Below, in pieces: positions 40,989 through 49,087 of a DNA stretch of 64,000 bases. Source of the stretch: DATLLJ01 sp965229885 (GTDB taxonomy: Bacteria; Acidobacteriota; Vicinamibacteria; Vicinamibacterales; CAVVIG01); NCBI GenBank assembly GCA_965229885.1, contig CBDDJX010000003.1, positions 992,001-1,056,000 of the forward strand. Reading direction: 5' to 3'. The notes beneath the pieces are model-generated. The model was not told the origin of the DNA. It was given only the letters and a program-made list of their open reading frames with translations, and ran no database searches. The position numbers and the translations under genes were made by a program. Positions within the stretch are counted from its first letter, which is position 1. The number at the start of each line of letters is the position of its first letter.

Positions 40989-41759
40989 ATGCCCGAGACC
41001 GATCGACGGCAATTCATCAGGGTGCTGGCCGCTAGTGCCGCGGCGCGCGCCGTTTCGCCATCCGCGATGCAGACGTCCGCCATCCCCGCACTGAAGGCGC
41101 TCGTCTTCGACGCGTGCGGGACGCTGTTCGACGTCTTGTCGGTCACGTCACTCGGCGAGCAGCTGTTTCCGGGCCACGGCGCGGCGCTGGCCGCGCTGTG
41201 GCCCGGAAACAGCTGCAGTACAGCCTGCTGCGCAGCATGATGGACCGCTATAAGGATTTCTGGCAAGTCACCGAGGACGGCCTCGCCTACTCGGCACGCA
41301 GCCTGAAGCTCGACCTGACCGCCGAGAAGCGCGAGCGCCTGATGAGGGCGTACCTGACGCTGGCCTCGTTCCCGGACGTGCAGCCGGGGCTTGAGCAGCT
41401 CAAGGCGCAGGGGCTGCGGCTCGCGATCCTCTCGAACGGCGAGCCGAAGATGCTGCAGGCGGCGGCGACGAGCGCCGGCATTGCCGGTCTGCTCGACACG
41501 ATACATCAGCGTGGACGAAATCAAGGTGTTCAAGCCCAGCCCGCGCGTCTACCAGCTGCCGTCGTCGCGCCTGAACACCGCCGGGAGCGACATCGGCTTT
41601 GTCTCATCGAACAGCTGGGACGTCAACGGCGCCGGCTCCACGGGGCTGACCACCTTCTGGATTCAGCGCGCGGCGGCCGAGCCGCAGGAGGAGATCGGGT
41701 TCCCCGCCACGCGCGTCGTTGGTGCCATCACCGACCTTCCCGCGCTGGTTCGCGGTTGA
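40989..41759 (+). pseudogene. Type II haloacid dehalogenase, two frameshifts
   Basis: An HAD-superfamily L-2-haloacid dehalogenase with an N-terminal Tat-like leader (DRRQFIRVLAASAAA). The nucleophile motif LVFDACGTLFDV lies near residue 38. The frame is then lost near 41200: the true continuation (RKQLQYSLLRSMMDRYKDFW) is in another frame. It is regained near 41500, where ISVDEIKVFKPSPRVYQL and FVSSNSWDVNGAGSTG return to the first frame. One single-base loss and one gain explain it. The first shift sits in a near-perfect hairpin. Sequencing error is possible but several neighbours are also broken. Confidence 0.8.
41159..41216 (+). repeat. Near-perfect 58-nt hairpin at a frameshift
   Basis: 41159-41177 pairs perfectly with 41198-41216 (19 bp), and after one mismatch 41179-41185 pairs with 41190-41196, leaving a 4-nt loop. 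The right arm contains the point where the dehalogenase frame breaks. Such a structure fits a quasipalindrome made perfect by template switching. Confidence 0.75.
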
Positions 41760-41793
41760 TGACGCGCGACACGTCGGCAGAAGGCGTGGCGAC

Positions 41794-43245
41794 GTGATCG
41801 ACGAGCCGTTCGTCGCCGAACTTCGGCGGATCTGCGGACCGGGCGCCGTGCTCACCGACCCGCTCGATCTGCTCACGTACGAGTGCGATGGGCTTCCGCA
41901 CCTTCGTCACACTCCACCGGTGGTCGTGCTTCCCGCGTCAGCCGGGCAGGTGCAGGACGTCGTCCGCCTGTGTCACCGGCACGACGTGCCCTTCGTCGCG
42001 CGCGGGCACGGAAGCGGCCTGTCGGGCGGCGCGCTGCCGGTTCCGGGCGGCGTCGTCATCGGACTCGCGCGCCTCAATCGCGTGATTGAGGTCGACATCC
42101 CGAATCGCCGGGTGACCGTCGAGCCCGGCGTGACGAACCTCGAGATCACGCGGCAGGTCGCGCCTCAGGGCTTCTACTACGCGCCGGATCCATCGAGCCA
42201 GCAGGTGTGCTCGATCGGCGGCAACGTCGCCGAAAACTCCGGCGGCGCGCATTGCCTGAAGTACGGATTCACCGTCCACCATGTGCTTGGCGTCGAACTG
42301 GTGCTGGCGAACGGCGATCTCGTGCGCCTTGACGGCGCGATCGCGGATGCGCCGGGCCCCGACCTGCTCGGCGTGCTCATCGGATCCGAGGGGACGCTCG
42401 CCATCGTCACGAAGGTCATCGTGCGGATTCTTCGGCGGCCCGAGAGCGTGAGAACGCTCGTGGCGGCGTATGACTCGACGAGCGCCGCCGGGATGGCGGT
42501 CTCCGAGATTATCGCGGCCGGGATCATTCCCGCGGCGGCCGAGATCATGGATGCGCTGTCGATCGAAGCGGTCGAGGCCGCCGTCCATCCGAATTTCCCG
42601 CCGGCGAACACGATCCTGATCGTCGAGCTCGACGGCCCGGTGGCGGACGTGCGCGGACAGTTTGCCGAGGTCGAGGCGATCTGTCGTCGCGTGGGCGCGA
42701 CGACAGTCGAGGTCGCGGAGGACGAGGCGCACCGCGCGCGGATTTGGAAGGGGAGGAAAGGCGCGTTCGCGGCGATGGGGCGGGTCACGCCGAATTACTA
42801 CGTGCAGGACGGCGTCGTGCCGCGAACGAAGCTCCCTGACGTGCTCGACCGCATCCGCCGGCTCGAGGCGCGCTGCGGCCTGAGGATCGGCAACGTCTTT
42901 CACGCTGGCGACGGCAACCTGCATCCGCTGATCTGCTACGACGAGAAGGTCGCGGGGCAGTCCGAGCTCGCCGCCGAAGTCGGGGGAGAGATTCTCTCCT
43001 ACTGCATCGAGGCCGGCGGATCGATCACGGGCGAGCACGGCGTCGGCGCCGACAAGGTCGGCTACATGCCGCGCATGTTTTCCGACGACGACCTCGACGT
43101 CATGCAGCGCGTGCGCCGCGCCTTCGATCCGAAGGGCCTCTGCAACCCCGGGAAGATCTTTCCGACGCCCCGCCTCTGCGGCGAAGTCCCCGGCCCCTAC
43201 CATGCGCATCGGATCGAAAAAGCGGGACTGGGCGAGCGCTTCTGA
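41794..43245 (+). CDS. glcD: Glycolate oxidase FAD-linked subunit
   Basis: GlcD holds the FAD that oxidises glycolate (or a related 2-hydroxyacid) to glyoxylate. The 483-residue protein has the PCMH-type FAD domain: PFVARGHGSGLSGGALP (about residue 68), PDPSSQQVCSIGGNVAENSGGAHCLKYG (about 130) and LIGSEGTLAIVTK. The C-terminal half has the conserved GNVFHAGDGNLHPLICYD and SITGEHGVGADKVGYM histidines. The GTG at 41794 was chosen for length and because the upstream frame runs into the pseudogene. It starts the glcDEF operon with 1-nt and 4-nt overlaps. Confidence 0.93.
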   Translation: MIDEPFVAELRRICGPGAVLTDPLDLLTYECDGLPHLRHTPPVVVLPASAGQVQDVVRLCHRHDVPFVARGHGSGLSGGALPVPGGVVIGLARLNRVIEVDIPNRRVTVEPGVTNLEITRQVAPQGFYYAPDPSSQQVCSIGGNVAENSGGAHCLKYGFTVHHVLGVELVLANGDLVRLDGAIADAPGPDLLGVLIGSEGTLAIVTKVIVRILRRPESVRTLVAAYDSTSAAGMAVSEIIAAGIIPAAAEIMDALSIEAVEAAVHPNFPPANTILIVELDGPVADVRGQFAEVEAICRRVGATTVEVAEDEAHRARIWKGRKGAFAAMGRVTPNYYVQDGVVPRTKLPDVLDRIRRLEARCGLRIGNVFHAGDGNLHPLICYDEKVAGQSELAAEVGGEILSYCIEAGGSITGEHGVGADKVGYMPRMFSDDDLDVMQRVRRAFDPKGLCNPGKIFPTPRLCGEVPGPYHAHRIEKAGLGERF

Positions 43246-44459
43246 TGGCCTCCACGGAGGTTCAGGGACGCGCGAGCGATGCCATTGATGGCGTCGTGCC
43301 GCGTCTCGTCGTCGAGCCGGTCTCTGCGGAAGACGTGGCGTCAGTGCTCGCATCGGCGTCCGAGCGGCGCGCCGCCGTCGTCATTCGGGGCGGCGGAACG
43401 AAGATCTCGTGGGGACGCGTGCCGACGCCCGTGGACGTCGTGCTCAGCACGAAGCGGCTGGACCAGGTGGTCGCGCACGAGTACGCCGACCTGACGGCGA
43501 CCGTGCAGGCCGGCGCGCGCATCGACGATGTGAACCGGGAGTTGGCGCGGCACGGGCAGTGGCTGCCCATCTCGTCGCCGTTCGACGACGCGACGATCGG
43601 CGGTGCCATCGCGACCAACGACAGCGGACCGCTGCGCCACCGCTACGGCACGCCGCGCGATCTCGTGATCGGCATCCGCCTGGCGCTCACCGATGGCCGC
43701 CTGATCAAGGCGGGCGGCAACGTCGTGAAGAACGTCGCGGGGTATGACCTCGGGAAGCTGGTCAGCGGCTCGCTCGGGAGCCTCGCGGCGATCGTCAGCG
43801 CCACGTTCAAGCTGGCACCGCTTCCGGCGGCATCGCGCACGCTCGTCGCCACCTTCGACAGCGCCGGCGCGCTGGTCTCTGCGCTGAATGCGGTGATGGG
43901 AAGTCAGCTGGAGGCGGCTGCCTGCGAGGTGAGGAGCGGCGCTCGTCGGCCCGTCCGCCTGCTGCTCAAGTTCGAGTCGACGCCGGGTGCGCTCGACGCG
44001 CACCTCCTGAGTGCGCGGGCGCTTGTCGGCCGAGCGACATGCGAGGTCGTCGCCGCGGAGACCGAGTCCGATCTCTGGCGCGATGACTCACGATCCGTGT
44101 GGGCATCGCGGGGGATGATCGTCAAGGCAAGCTGGCTGCCGGCGTCGCTCGGCGGCGTCCTCGCGTTCATCGACGAGCTCGGCGGACACGCGTCGGACGT
44201 GGAGCTGACCGGCCGCGCAGCGCTCGGGTCGGGCCTGATCCGCGTGGACGGCGACGCGTCGGCCGGGCGTGCTGGCGTCGAGCGGATGCGCTCGCGCAGC
44301 GATCTGTTCCGGCACGTCGTGGTGCTGCGCGCGAGCACAGACCTGAAGCAGCAGGTCGATGTGTGGGGGTCGCAGGGCGATGCCGGGACGCTCGGCGCGG
44401 CGGTGAAGCGCGCGCTTGATCCGGATGGAATCCTGAATGCCGGCCGGGGGCCGGTATGA
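43245..44459 (+). CDS. glcE: Glycolate oxidase FAD-binding subunit
   Basis: A second FAD-linked oxidase-type subunit, 404 residues. The N-terminal half repeats the GlcD fold: AAVVIRGGGTKISWG (about residue 45), TVQAGARIDDVNREL, SSPFDDATIGGAIATNDSGPLRHRYGTPRDLVIG and KAGGNVVKNVAGYDLGKLVSGSLGSLAAI. The C-terminal half is divergent, as usual for GlcE. ATG at 43245 overlaps the glcD stop by one base; its end overlaps glcF by 4 nt. Confidence 0.93.
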   Translation: MASTEVQGRASDAIDGVVPRLVVEPVSAEDVASVLASASERRAAVVIRGGGTKISWGRVPTPVDVVLSTKRLDQVVAHEYADLTATVQAGARIDDVNRELARHGQWLPISSPFDDATIGGAIATNDSGPLRHRYGTPRDLVIGIRLALTDGRLIKAGGNVVKNVAGYDLGKLVSGSLGSLAAIVSATFKLAPLPAASRTLVATFDSAGALVSALNAVMGSQLEAAACEVRSGARRPVRLLLKFESTPGALDAHLLSARALVGRATCEVVAAETESDLWRDDSRSVWASRGMIVKASWLPASLGGVLAFIDELGGHASDVELTGRAALGSGLIRVDGDASAGRAGVERMRSRSDLFRHVVVLRASTDLKQQVDVWGSQGDAGTLGAAVKRALDPDGILNAGRGPV

Positions 44460-45763
44460 AGCAGGTCCGGGAATCAGGAGAGCCGGCCTTCCACGGCCGA
44501 GACCTGCCGTCGCGGGCCTTGATCGACGCGTGCGTCCACTGCGGCTTCTGCCTGCCGTCCTGCCCGACGTATGTCCTGTGGGGCGAGGAGATGGACACGC
44601 CGCGCGGGCGCATCTACCTGATGAAGGCCGGGCTCGAGGGACGGGTGGAGATGTCGTCCACCTTCGTCGGCCATTTTGACACGTGCCTGGGATGCATGGC
44701 GTGCGTGACGGCGTGCCCGTCGGGCGTGCAGTACGGCCCGCTCGTCGAGCACACCCGCGCGCAGATCGAGCGTCAGTACGTTCGGCCGGTTGGAGAACGC
44801 CTGTTCCGCTCCCTGCTGTTTGCGCTCCTGCCGTATCCGGCTCGCCTCCGGATCGCGCTGGCGCCGCTCGTTGTCCTCGGACCGGTCCTGAGGGCGCTCG
44901 AGCGAAGCGGCGCGCTCAACCTCCTGCCGCGGCGCCTCCGGTCGCTACTCGCCCTCGCTCCGCGGCTGTCAGCGCGCGCCCTGTTCGAGCGCGTGCCCGA
45001 ACACACACCGGCATCCGGCCAGGCACGTCTCACGGCGGGCCTTCTGACCGGATGCGTGCAGCGCCTCGCGTTCTCGCACGTCAACCGCGCGACGATCGAC
45101 GTGCTGGCGGCTGAAGGCTGCACCGTGGAGGCGCCCGCCACGCAGGGTTGCTGCGGCGCGCTTTCGCTCCATGCGGGCAACATCGATCAGGCGCGCGAGT
45201 TCGCGCGGCACAACATCGAGGTCTTCGAAACGTCCGGCGTCGAGCGCATCGTCGTCAACGCCGCCGGCTGCGGGTCGTCGATGAAGGAGTATGGCGGGCT
45301 GTTCGCCGAGGATCCCGCGTGGGCGGATCGGGCGCGCCTGTTCAGCGCGCGCGTGCGGGATGTGTCCGAGGTGCTGATGGAGATTGGCGAACCGCGCGCC
45401 AGGCGGCATCCGATCGAGCCGACACGCGTCGTCTACCACGACGCGTGTCACCTGGCGCATGCACAAGGGGTCCGCGCGCAGCCGCGTTCGCTGCTGGCCG
45501 CGATCCCCGGCATCGAGCTGCTGTCGCCGCCCGAATCCGAGATCTGCTGCGGCAGCGCCGGCATCTATAACCTGGTGCAGCCAGAGCCGGCCGAGCAGCT
45601 TGGCGAGCGCAAGGCACGCCATATCGCTCGGCTGAAGCCGGGTCTGATCGCGACCGGCAACCCCGGCTGCACCCTGCAGATTGCCGCGGCCGGACGGCGC
45701 CTTGGATATGACTGGAAGATTGTTCATCCAATCGAACTGATCGATCGGTCGATCAAGGGGTAA
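44456..45763 (+). CDS. glcF: Glycolate oxidase iron-sulfur subunit
   Basis: GlcF passes electrons from GlcDE to the quinone pool through two 4Fe-4S clusters. The 435-residue protein has CVHCGFCLPSCP (about residue 26) and CLGCMACVTACPSGVQYG (about 78), followed by two cysteine-rich CCG domains: GCVQRL...TQGCCGAL...NAAGCGSSMKEYG and YHDACHLAHAQGVR...ICCGSAGIYN. All expected cysteines are present. It closes the glc operon; a hairpin with a T run lies 70 nt downstream. Confidence 0.94.
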   Translation: MKQVRESGEPAFHGRDLPSRALIDACVHCGFCLPSCPTYVLWGEEMDTPRGRIYLMKAGLEGRVEMSSTFVGHFDTCLGCMACVTACPSGVQYGPLVEHTRAQIERQYVRPVGERLFRSLLFALLPYPARLRIALAPLVVLGPVLRALERSGALNLLPRRLRSLLALAPRLSARALFERVPEHTPASGQARLTAGLLTGCVQRLAFSHVNRATIDVLAAEGCTVEAPATQGCCGALSLHAGNIDQAREFARHNIEVFETSGVERIVVNAAGCGSSMKEYGGLFAEDPAWADRARLFSARVRDVSEVLMEIGEPRARRHPIEPTRVVYHDACHLAHAQGVRAQPRSLLAAIPGIELLSPPESEICCGSAGIYNLVQPEPAEQLGERKARHIARLKPGLIATGNPGCTLQIAAAGRRLGYDWKIVHPIELIDRSIKG

Positions 45764-45832
45764 TCACGAAGGTCTTCTGACGAAAACTTCAGGAAGAATG
45801 CCGGGAAAGCGGTACGCTACACTTCGTTCGTG

Positions 45833-45862
45833 CCTCGCCCGGGGGGCGAGGGGTCCGTTTTT
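45833..45862 (+). terminator. Possible terminator or attenuator after glcF
   Basis: An 8-bp stem (cctcgccc/gggcgagg, loop ggg) is followed after 6 nt by TTTTT. It lies 70 nt past glcF and 20 nt before the ATG of the next gene, so it could end the glc transcript or attenuate the cytochrome transcript. The spacer between stem and T run is longer than in a textbook terminator. Confidence 0.45.
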
Positions 45863-45882
45863 CTGTGGAGGGAGGATAGTCG

Positions 45883-46476
45883 ATGGGCGAGTCTTGTCGG
45901 CAACGCTTTCTCGGCGCTTCGCTTGTCAGCCTCTTGCTGCTCACGGGCAGTGCGTGTGGAGGTCGGCAGCCCGACGCACCGCCTGCGCCACCAGAACCGC
46001 CGTACACGCCGACGGCCACCATCAAGGACATCATGGAGGCGATCGTCGATCCATCGGCCGACGTCGTCTGGGCGAGTGTCTCGACGGTCGTTGACGCCAA
46101 GGGCATCCACGACAAGGTTCCGGAGACCGACGAGGAGTGGAAGACCGTACGGTTTGGCGCCATCACGCTCCTCGAAAGCGCGAATCTGCTCATGATACCG
46201 GGACGCCACGTGGCGCGACCACACGAAAAATCCACCACGCCGGGCGTCGAGCTCGAGCCCGAAGAAATTGAGATCAACATCAACAACGATCGCGTCAAGT
46301 GGAACGAGCTGGCCAAAGGACTCCACACCGCGACGTTGGAAGCGCTGCAGGCGATTGACGCGAAGGACGGACCAGCGATCACCGTAGCCAGTGAGCTGAT
46401 GGAGCAGGCGTGCGAAAATTGTCACTCCGCCTACTGGTATCCGAACCAGCCACTGCCGCCCGGGTATCTGCGATGA
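45883..46476 (+). CDS. c-type cytochrome lipoprotein
   Basis: A 197-residue lipoprotein: signal segment LGASLVSLLLLTG with lipobox GSACGG (Cys about residue 26), then a Pro-rich linker. A helical domain resembling cytochrome c' or related four-helix cytochromes ends in the heme-binding CENCH (about residue 178) followed by SAYWYPNQ. One heme is expected. GGAGGGAGG precedes the ATG at 45883. It overlaps the cupredoxin-like gene by 4 nt, so the two proteins probably exchange electrons at the outer face of the membrane. Confidence 0.8.
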   Translation: MGESCRQRFLGASLVSLLLLTGSACGGRQPDAPPAPPEPPYTPTATIKDIMEAIVDPSADVVWASVSTVVDAKGIHDKVPETDEEWKTVRFGAITLLESANLLMIPGRHVARPHEKSTTPGVELEPEEIEININNDRVKWNELAKGLHTATLEALQAIDAKDGPAITVASELMEQACENCHSAYWYPNQPLPPGYLR

Positions 46477-47231
46477 CGGGCGGCGCGGGTCGGTCAATGA
46501 CGGTTGCCGCGCTTCTCGCGGCCGCTGTCGCGATGGGGCATGCTGGCGCGCAGGCCCCGTCCAAAGCCGTCGGCGCCGTCGGTACTATCAGGGGCCGCGT
46601 GCGTCTGACCGGTACGCCGCCGGGCAACGTGATCATCCGCATGGGCCTCGACCCGGCGTGCGTCAAGGCCAACGCCGGCAAGCGCGTCATCCAGGAAATG
46701 GTGATGACGAGCCCTGACGGCGGCCTGGCGAACGTGTTTGTCCGGCTCCAGGGATCGTTCCCTCGCACGCCGATTCCAGTCGCCGCCGTCACGATCGACC
46801 AGCGTGCCTGCATCTACACGCCGCGCGTCGTCGGCGCGCAGGTCGGTCAGACGCTGAAGGTCCACAACGGCGACGCGCTGCTGCACAACGTCCACGGTCT
46901 GTCGGCGAGCGGCAACGGCTTCAATGTCGGTCAGCCGCTGGCCGACATGGTTTATGAGTTCAAGCTGAAAGACGAAGAAACCATGCTGCGGCTCAAGTGC
47001 GATATCCATCGGTGGATGACGAGCTACATCGGGGTCGTCAGCCATCCGTACTTCGCGGTGAGCAGCGGCGAGGGCACGTTCGAGATCAGGAACGTGCCGG
47101 TGGGCACCTACAGTCTGAAGACGTGGCACGAGCGCTACGGCGAGCTGACGCGGCCGGCGCGTGTCACAGCGGGCGCGACCACCACGATCGACGTGGCCTA
47201 CACCGGCGACGAGAAAGCGCCGGCCGCCTGA
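46473..47231 (+). CDS. Cupredoxin-like secreted protein
   Basis: A 252-residue relative of the lipoprotein at 39639. It has a signal peptide (MTVAALLAAAVAMGHAGAQA) instead of a lipobox. The same domain order follows: GTIRGRVRLTGTPP, LVFV-type strands with VTIDQRACIY, likely copper ligands His in ALLHNVHG (about 136) and Cys, His and Met in KCDIHRWM (about 176-183), and the final GTFEIRNVPVGTYSLKTWHERYGE. Coupled by ATGA overlap to the cytochrome gene. Confidence 0.75.
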   Translation: MTGGAGRSMTVAALLAAAVAMGHAGAQAPSKAVGAVGTIRGRVRLTGTPPGNVIIRMGLDPACVKANAGKRVIQEMVMTSPDGGLANVFVRLQGSFPRTPIPVAAVTIDQRACIYTPRVVGAQVGQTLKVHNGDALLHNVHGLSASGNGFNVGQPLADMVYEFKLKDEETMLRLKCDIHRWMTSYIGVVSHPYFAVSSGEGTFEIRNVPVGTYSLKTWHERYGELTRPARVTAGATTTIDVAYTGDEKAPAA

Positions 47232-47300
47232 ATCTTGACCTTGCTCAAAGCCCTGATGTAAGGTTCCGGACATTGTGGCTTCTCGCCGAGGGCTTCCAGC

Positions 47301-47807
47301 ATGATGGCTTTACGGAGTGTATTCGAGTGGGTGGACACCTTTCCGAGCAGTATCGTAATGCGCGAATCAGTGTTCTGGTTTCCCTTCCTTTTGACGGTGC
47401 ATGTCGCGAGCCTGTGCCTGTTCGCCGGTTTGATCATCATGATGGACCTGCGCTTGCTGGGGGTCGGCAACTTGCGGACCCCCTTCTCGCAGATTCAGAA
47501 GCGCCTGATTCAGTGGCAGGCCACGGGCTTTCTGATCAACGCCGCCACCGGGGGGATGCTGGTCTACAGCCAGCCCATGCGGTACTACGGGAACGTCTAC
47601 TTCTGGGTCAAGATGCTGATGATGGCCCTGGCCGCTGTCAACGCCGGGGCCTTCCACTACAGCACGTACTACTCGGTGGCCAAGTGGGATGCTGATTCAA
47701 AGATGCCGTTCGGGGCCAAGATGTCGGCAGTCATATCGCTCGCGCTGTGGGCGTTCATCATCGTTTCTGGGCGATTGATGGCCTACAACTGGTTTACTTT
47801 TATCTAG
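47301..47807 (+). CDS. DUF6644-type membrane protein
   Basis: A 168-residue protein with about five hydrophobic segments. The TVHVASLCLFAGLIIMMDLRLLG stretch (about residue 32) and FWVKMLMMALAAVNAGAFHY are shared in pattern with the next gene (VHLVALAVFAGAVLIVDLRLLG and FWIKMGTLL). The His within a membrane helix could bind heme, but no heme motif is proven. A weak TTGACC (47235) may mark a promoter. Function unknown. Confidence 0.65.
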   Translation: MMALRSVFEWVDTFPSSIVMRESVFWFPFLLTVHVASLCLFAGLIIMMDLRLLGVGNLRTPFSQIQKRLIQWQATGFLINAATGGMLVYSQPMRYYGNVYFWVKMLMMALAAVNAGAFHYSTYYSVAKWDADSKMPFGAKMSAVISLALWAFIIVSGRLMAYNWFTFI

Positions 47808-47818
47808 GAGCCGAGCCA

Positions 47819-48292
47819 ATGCTGCTTCCGTTCTTTAATTGGATGAACGAGTCCGCGATGAGTCTATTTATCCGCGACTCGGTCTGGATCTTCGCGATGG
47901 ACCAGGCGGTACACCTGGTGGCGTTGGCGGTGTTTGCGGGCGCCGTCCTGATCGTCGATTTGCGTCTGCTCGGCGGCGGCATGAGGGACCGGCCCATTGC
48001 GCAGGTCGCGCGCGACGCCCAGCCCTGGCTCGTCTGGGGGCTCGTCGCGCTGCTCGTCACCGGCCTCCCGCAGCTCTTTTCGAACTCCATAAAGCAGTAC
48101 TACAGCACGTTCTTCTGGATAAAGATGGGCACGCTTCTCGTGGCGTTCATCTTCACGTTCACCGTTCGTCGCAGAGTCGCCTTTGCGGACGAGTCTCTCG
48201 TACGCCCCTTTCAGGCCAAGCTGGTGGGGGGCGTCTCGATCGTGCTCTGGGGGACCGTGGCCGTCACGGCGCGGTTGATCGGGCTCTTCTAG
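47819..48292 (+). CDS. DUF6644-type membrane protein, paralogue
   Basis: A 157-residue protein with four to five membrane segments, homologous in layout to the preceding gene: an N-terminal IRDSVWIFAMDQAVHLVALAVFAG, then LLGGGMRDRPIAQVARDAQPWLVWGLVALLVTGLPQL, and an FWIKMGT helix. The ATG at 47819 has TAGGAG upstream, 11 nt after the previous stop. The tandem pair may form a heterodimer. Function unknown. Confidence 0.65.
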   Translation: MLLPFFNWMNESAMSLFIRDSVWIFAMDQAVHLVALAVFAGAVLIVDLRLLGGGMRDRPIAQVARDAQPWLVWGLVALLVTGLPQLFSNSIKQYYSTFFWIKMGTLLVAFIFTFTVRRRVAFADESLVRPFQAKLVGGVSIVLWGTVAVTARLIGLF

Positions 48293-48301
48293 GTTGAGAA
48301 T

Positions 48302-48541
48302 ATGGAGAGTGTCTCAATGCATGCGGTGAAGTGGATTGTCTGTGCTGTCGCGGTGCTCGTCCTGATGGGCATCTGCATCACGGTGGGCCTGACCTTGTTG
48401 CCGGCCGGAGCGGTAGCCCGGACAAGGGGCACGTTCGTCCCGTGGCTCATTACCTGGGGCATGATTTGGGCGACCACGGTGATGGGTGTCGTGCTTGCCG
48501 GCCACATGGTCGGCGTCGGCCTGGGTAAGGTCAGCACCTGA
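48302..48541 (+). CDS. Small two-helix membrane protein
   Basis: A 79-residue protein with two hydrophobic segments (VCAVAVLVLMGICITVGLTLLP and PWLITWGMIWATTVMGVVLAGHMVG). An ATG at 48317 is an alternative start. It lies 9 nt after the second DUF6644-type gene, so it is probably a third component of the same membrane assembly. I do not recognise the family. Confidence 0.55.
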   Translation: MESVSMHAVKWIVCAVAVLVLMGICITVGLTLLPAGAVARTRGTFVPWLITWGMIWATTVMGVVLAGHMVGVGLGKVST

Positions 48542-48556
48542 AGATCGAGGCAATCC

Positions 48557-48828
48557 AACGTGACGGGCCAGGTCGACCAGGCCTGGTTCGACCGCGCCGG
48601 GAATTTCCATAGCGACGCCCTGTACGTGGTCGAGCGCTACACCCCTCAGCCCTTCCCACCTCAGCTACGAAGCCACCATCGAGGCCCCGAAGGTGTTTAC
48701 GCGGCCGTGGAAAATGAGTATGCCCCTCTATCGTCGTCTGGGTAAGAATGCTCAGGTCATATAATTCAGGTGCGTGGAATTTGTTGAGACGCTGTTGTTA
48801 GGGCCCCTTGCCAAGCAGCCGGGTAAGT
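48557..48828 (+). pseudogene. C-terminal remnant of a conserved secreted protein of unknown function
   Basis: Joining two frames gives AWFDRAGNFHSDALYVVERYTP, then YEATIEAPKVFTRPWKMSMPLYRR and a terminal FVETLLLGPL. I recognise this as the C-terminal part of a protein family of unknown function frequent in acidobacteria. A frameshift near 48645 and a TAA near 48762 interrupt it, and the N-terminal part is gone. It marks the start of a remnant zone. Confidence 0.5.
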
Positions 48829-48863
48829 GAACACGTAGCCAGGCGTTGCAGGAGGTCAGTCAG

Positions 48864-49087
48864 ATGAGAACCAGTAAGTTGTGCGCGTTGGTGGTCGGTG
48901 TCGGGATGCTGTCGGCTACCATGCCGAGGTCTTCAACTTCGGTTCCAGGAGCCTGAAAGCGAATCTCGACCTCTACAACGCGCTGAACAGCGGTTCCGTT
49001 ATCGCGACCAACAACAACTACGGTGCCTTCTGGCTGCAGCCGACTGGGGCGTCCCTTGTTAGCGTGGCGCCGCCAGCCAGTCGCTGA
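48864..49087 (+). pseudogene. Composite remnant: signal peptide joined to a TonB-dependent receptor tail
   Basis: AGGAGG and ATG at 48864 start a signal peptide (SKLCALVVGVGMLSAT). About 55 nt later the sequence changes to another frame reading LKANLDLYNALNSGSV and NNYGAFWLQPT, the C-terminal barrel strands of acidobacterial TonB-dependent receptors. The middle of the receptor is missing and the two parts are out of frame. A large deletion is the simplest reading. Confidence 0.5.

Noticed and set aside
47235..47262. Promoter before the DUF6644 genes (TTGACC…TGTAAG)
   Set aside because: The -35 match is good but the -10 hexamer is poor, so it was not listed as a feature.
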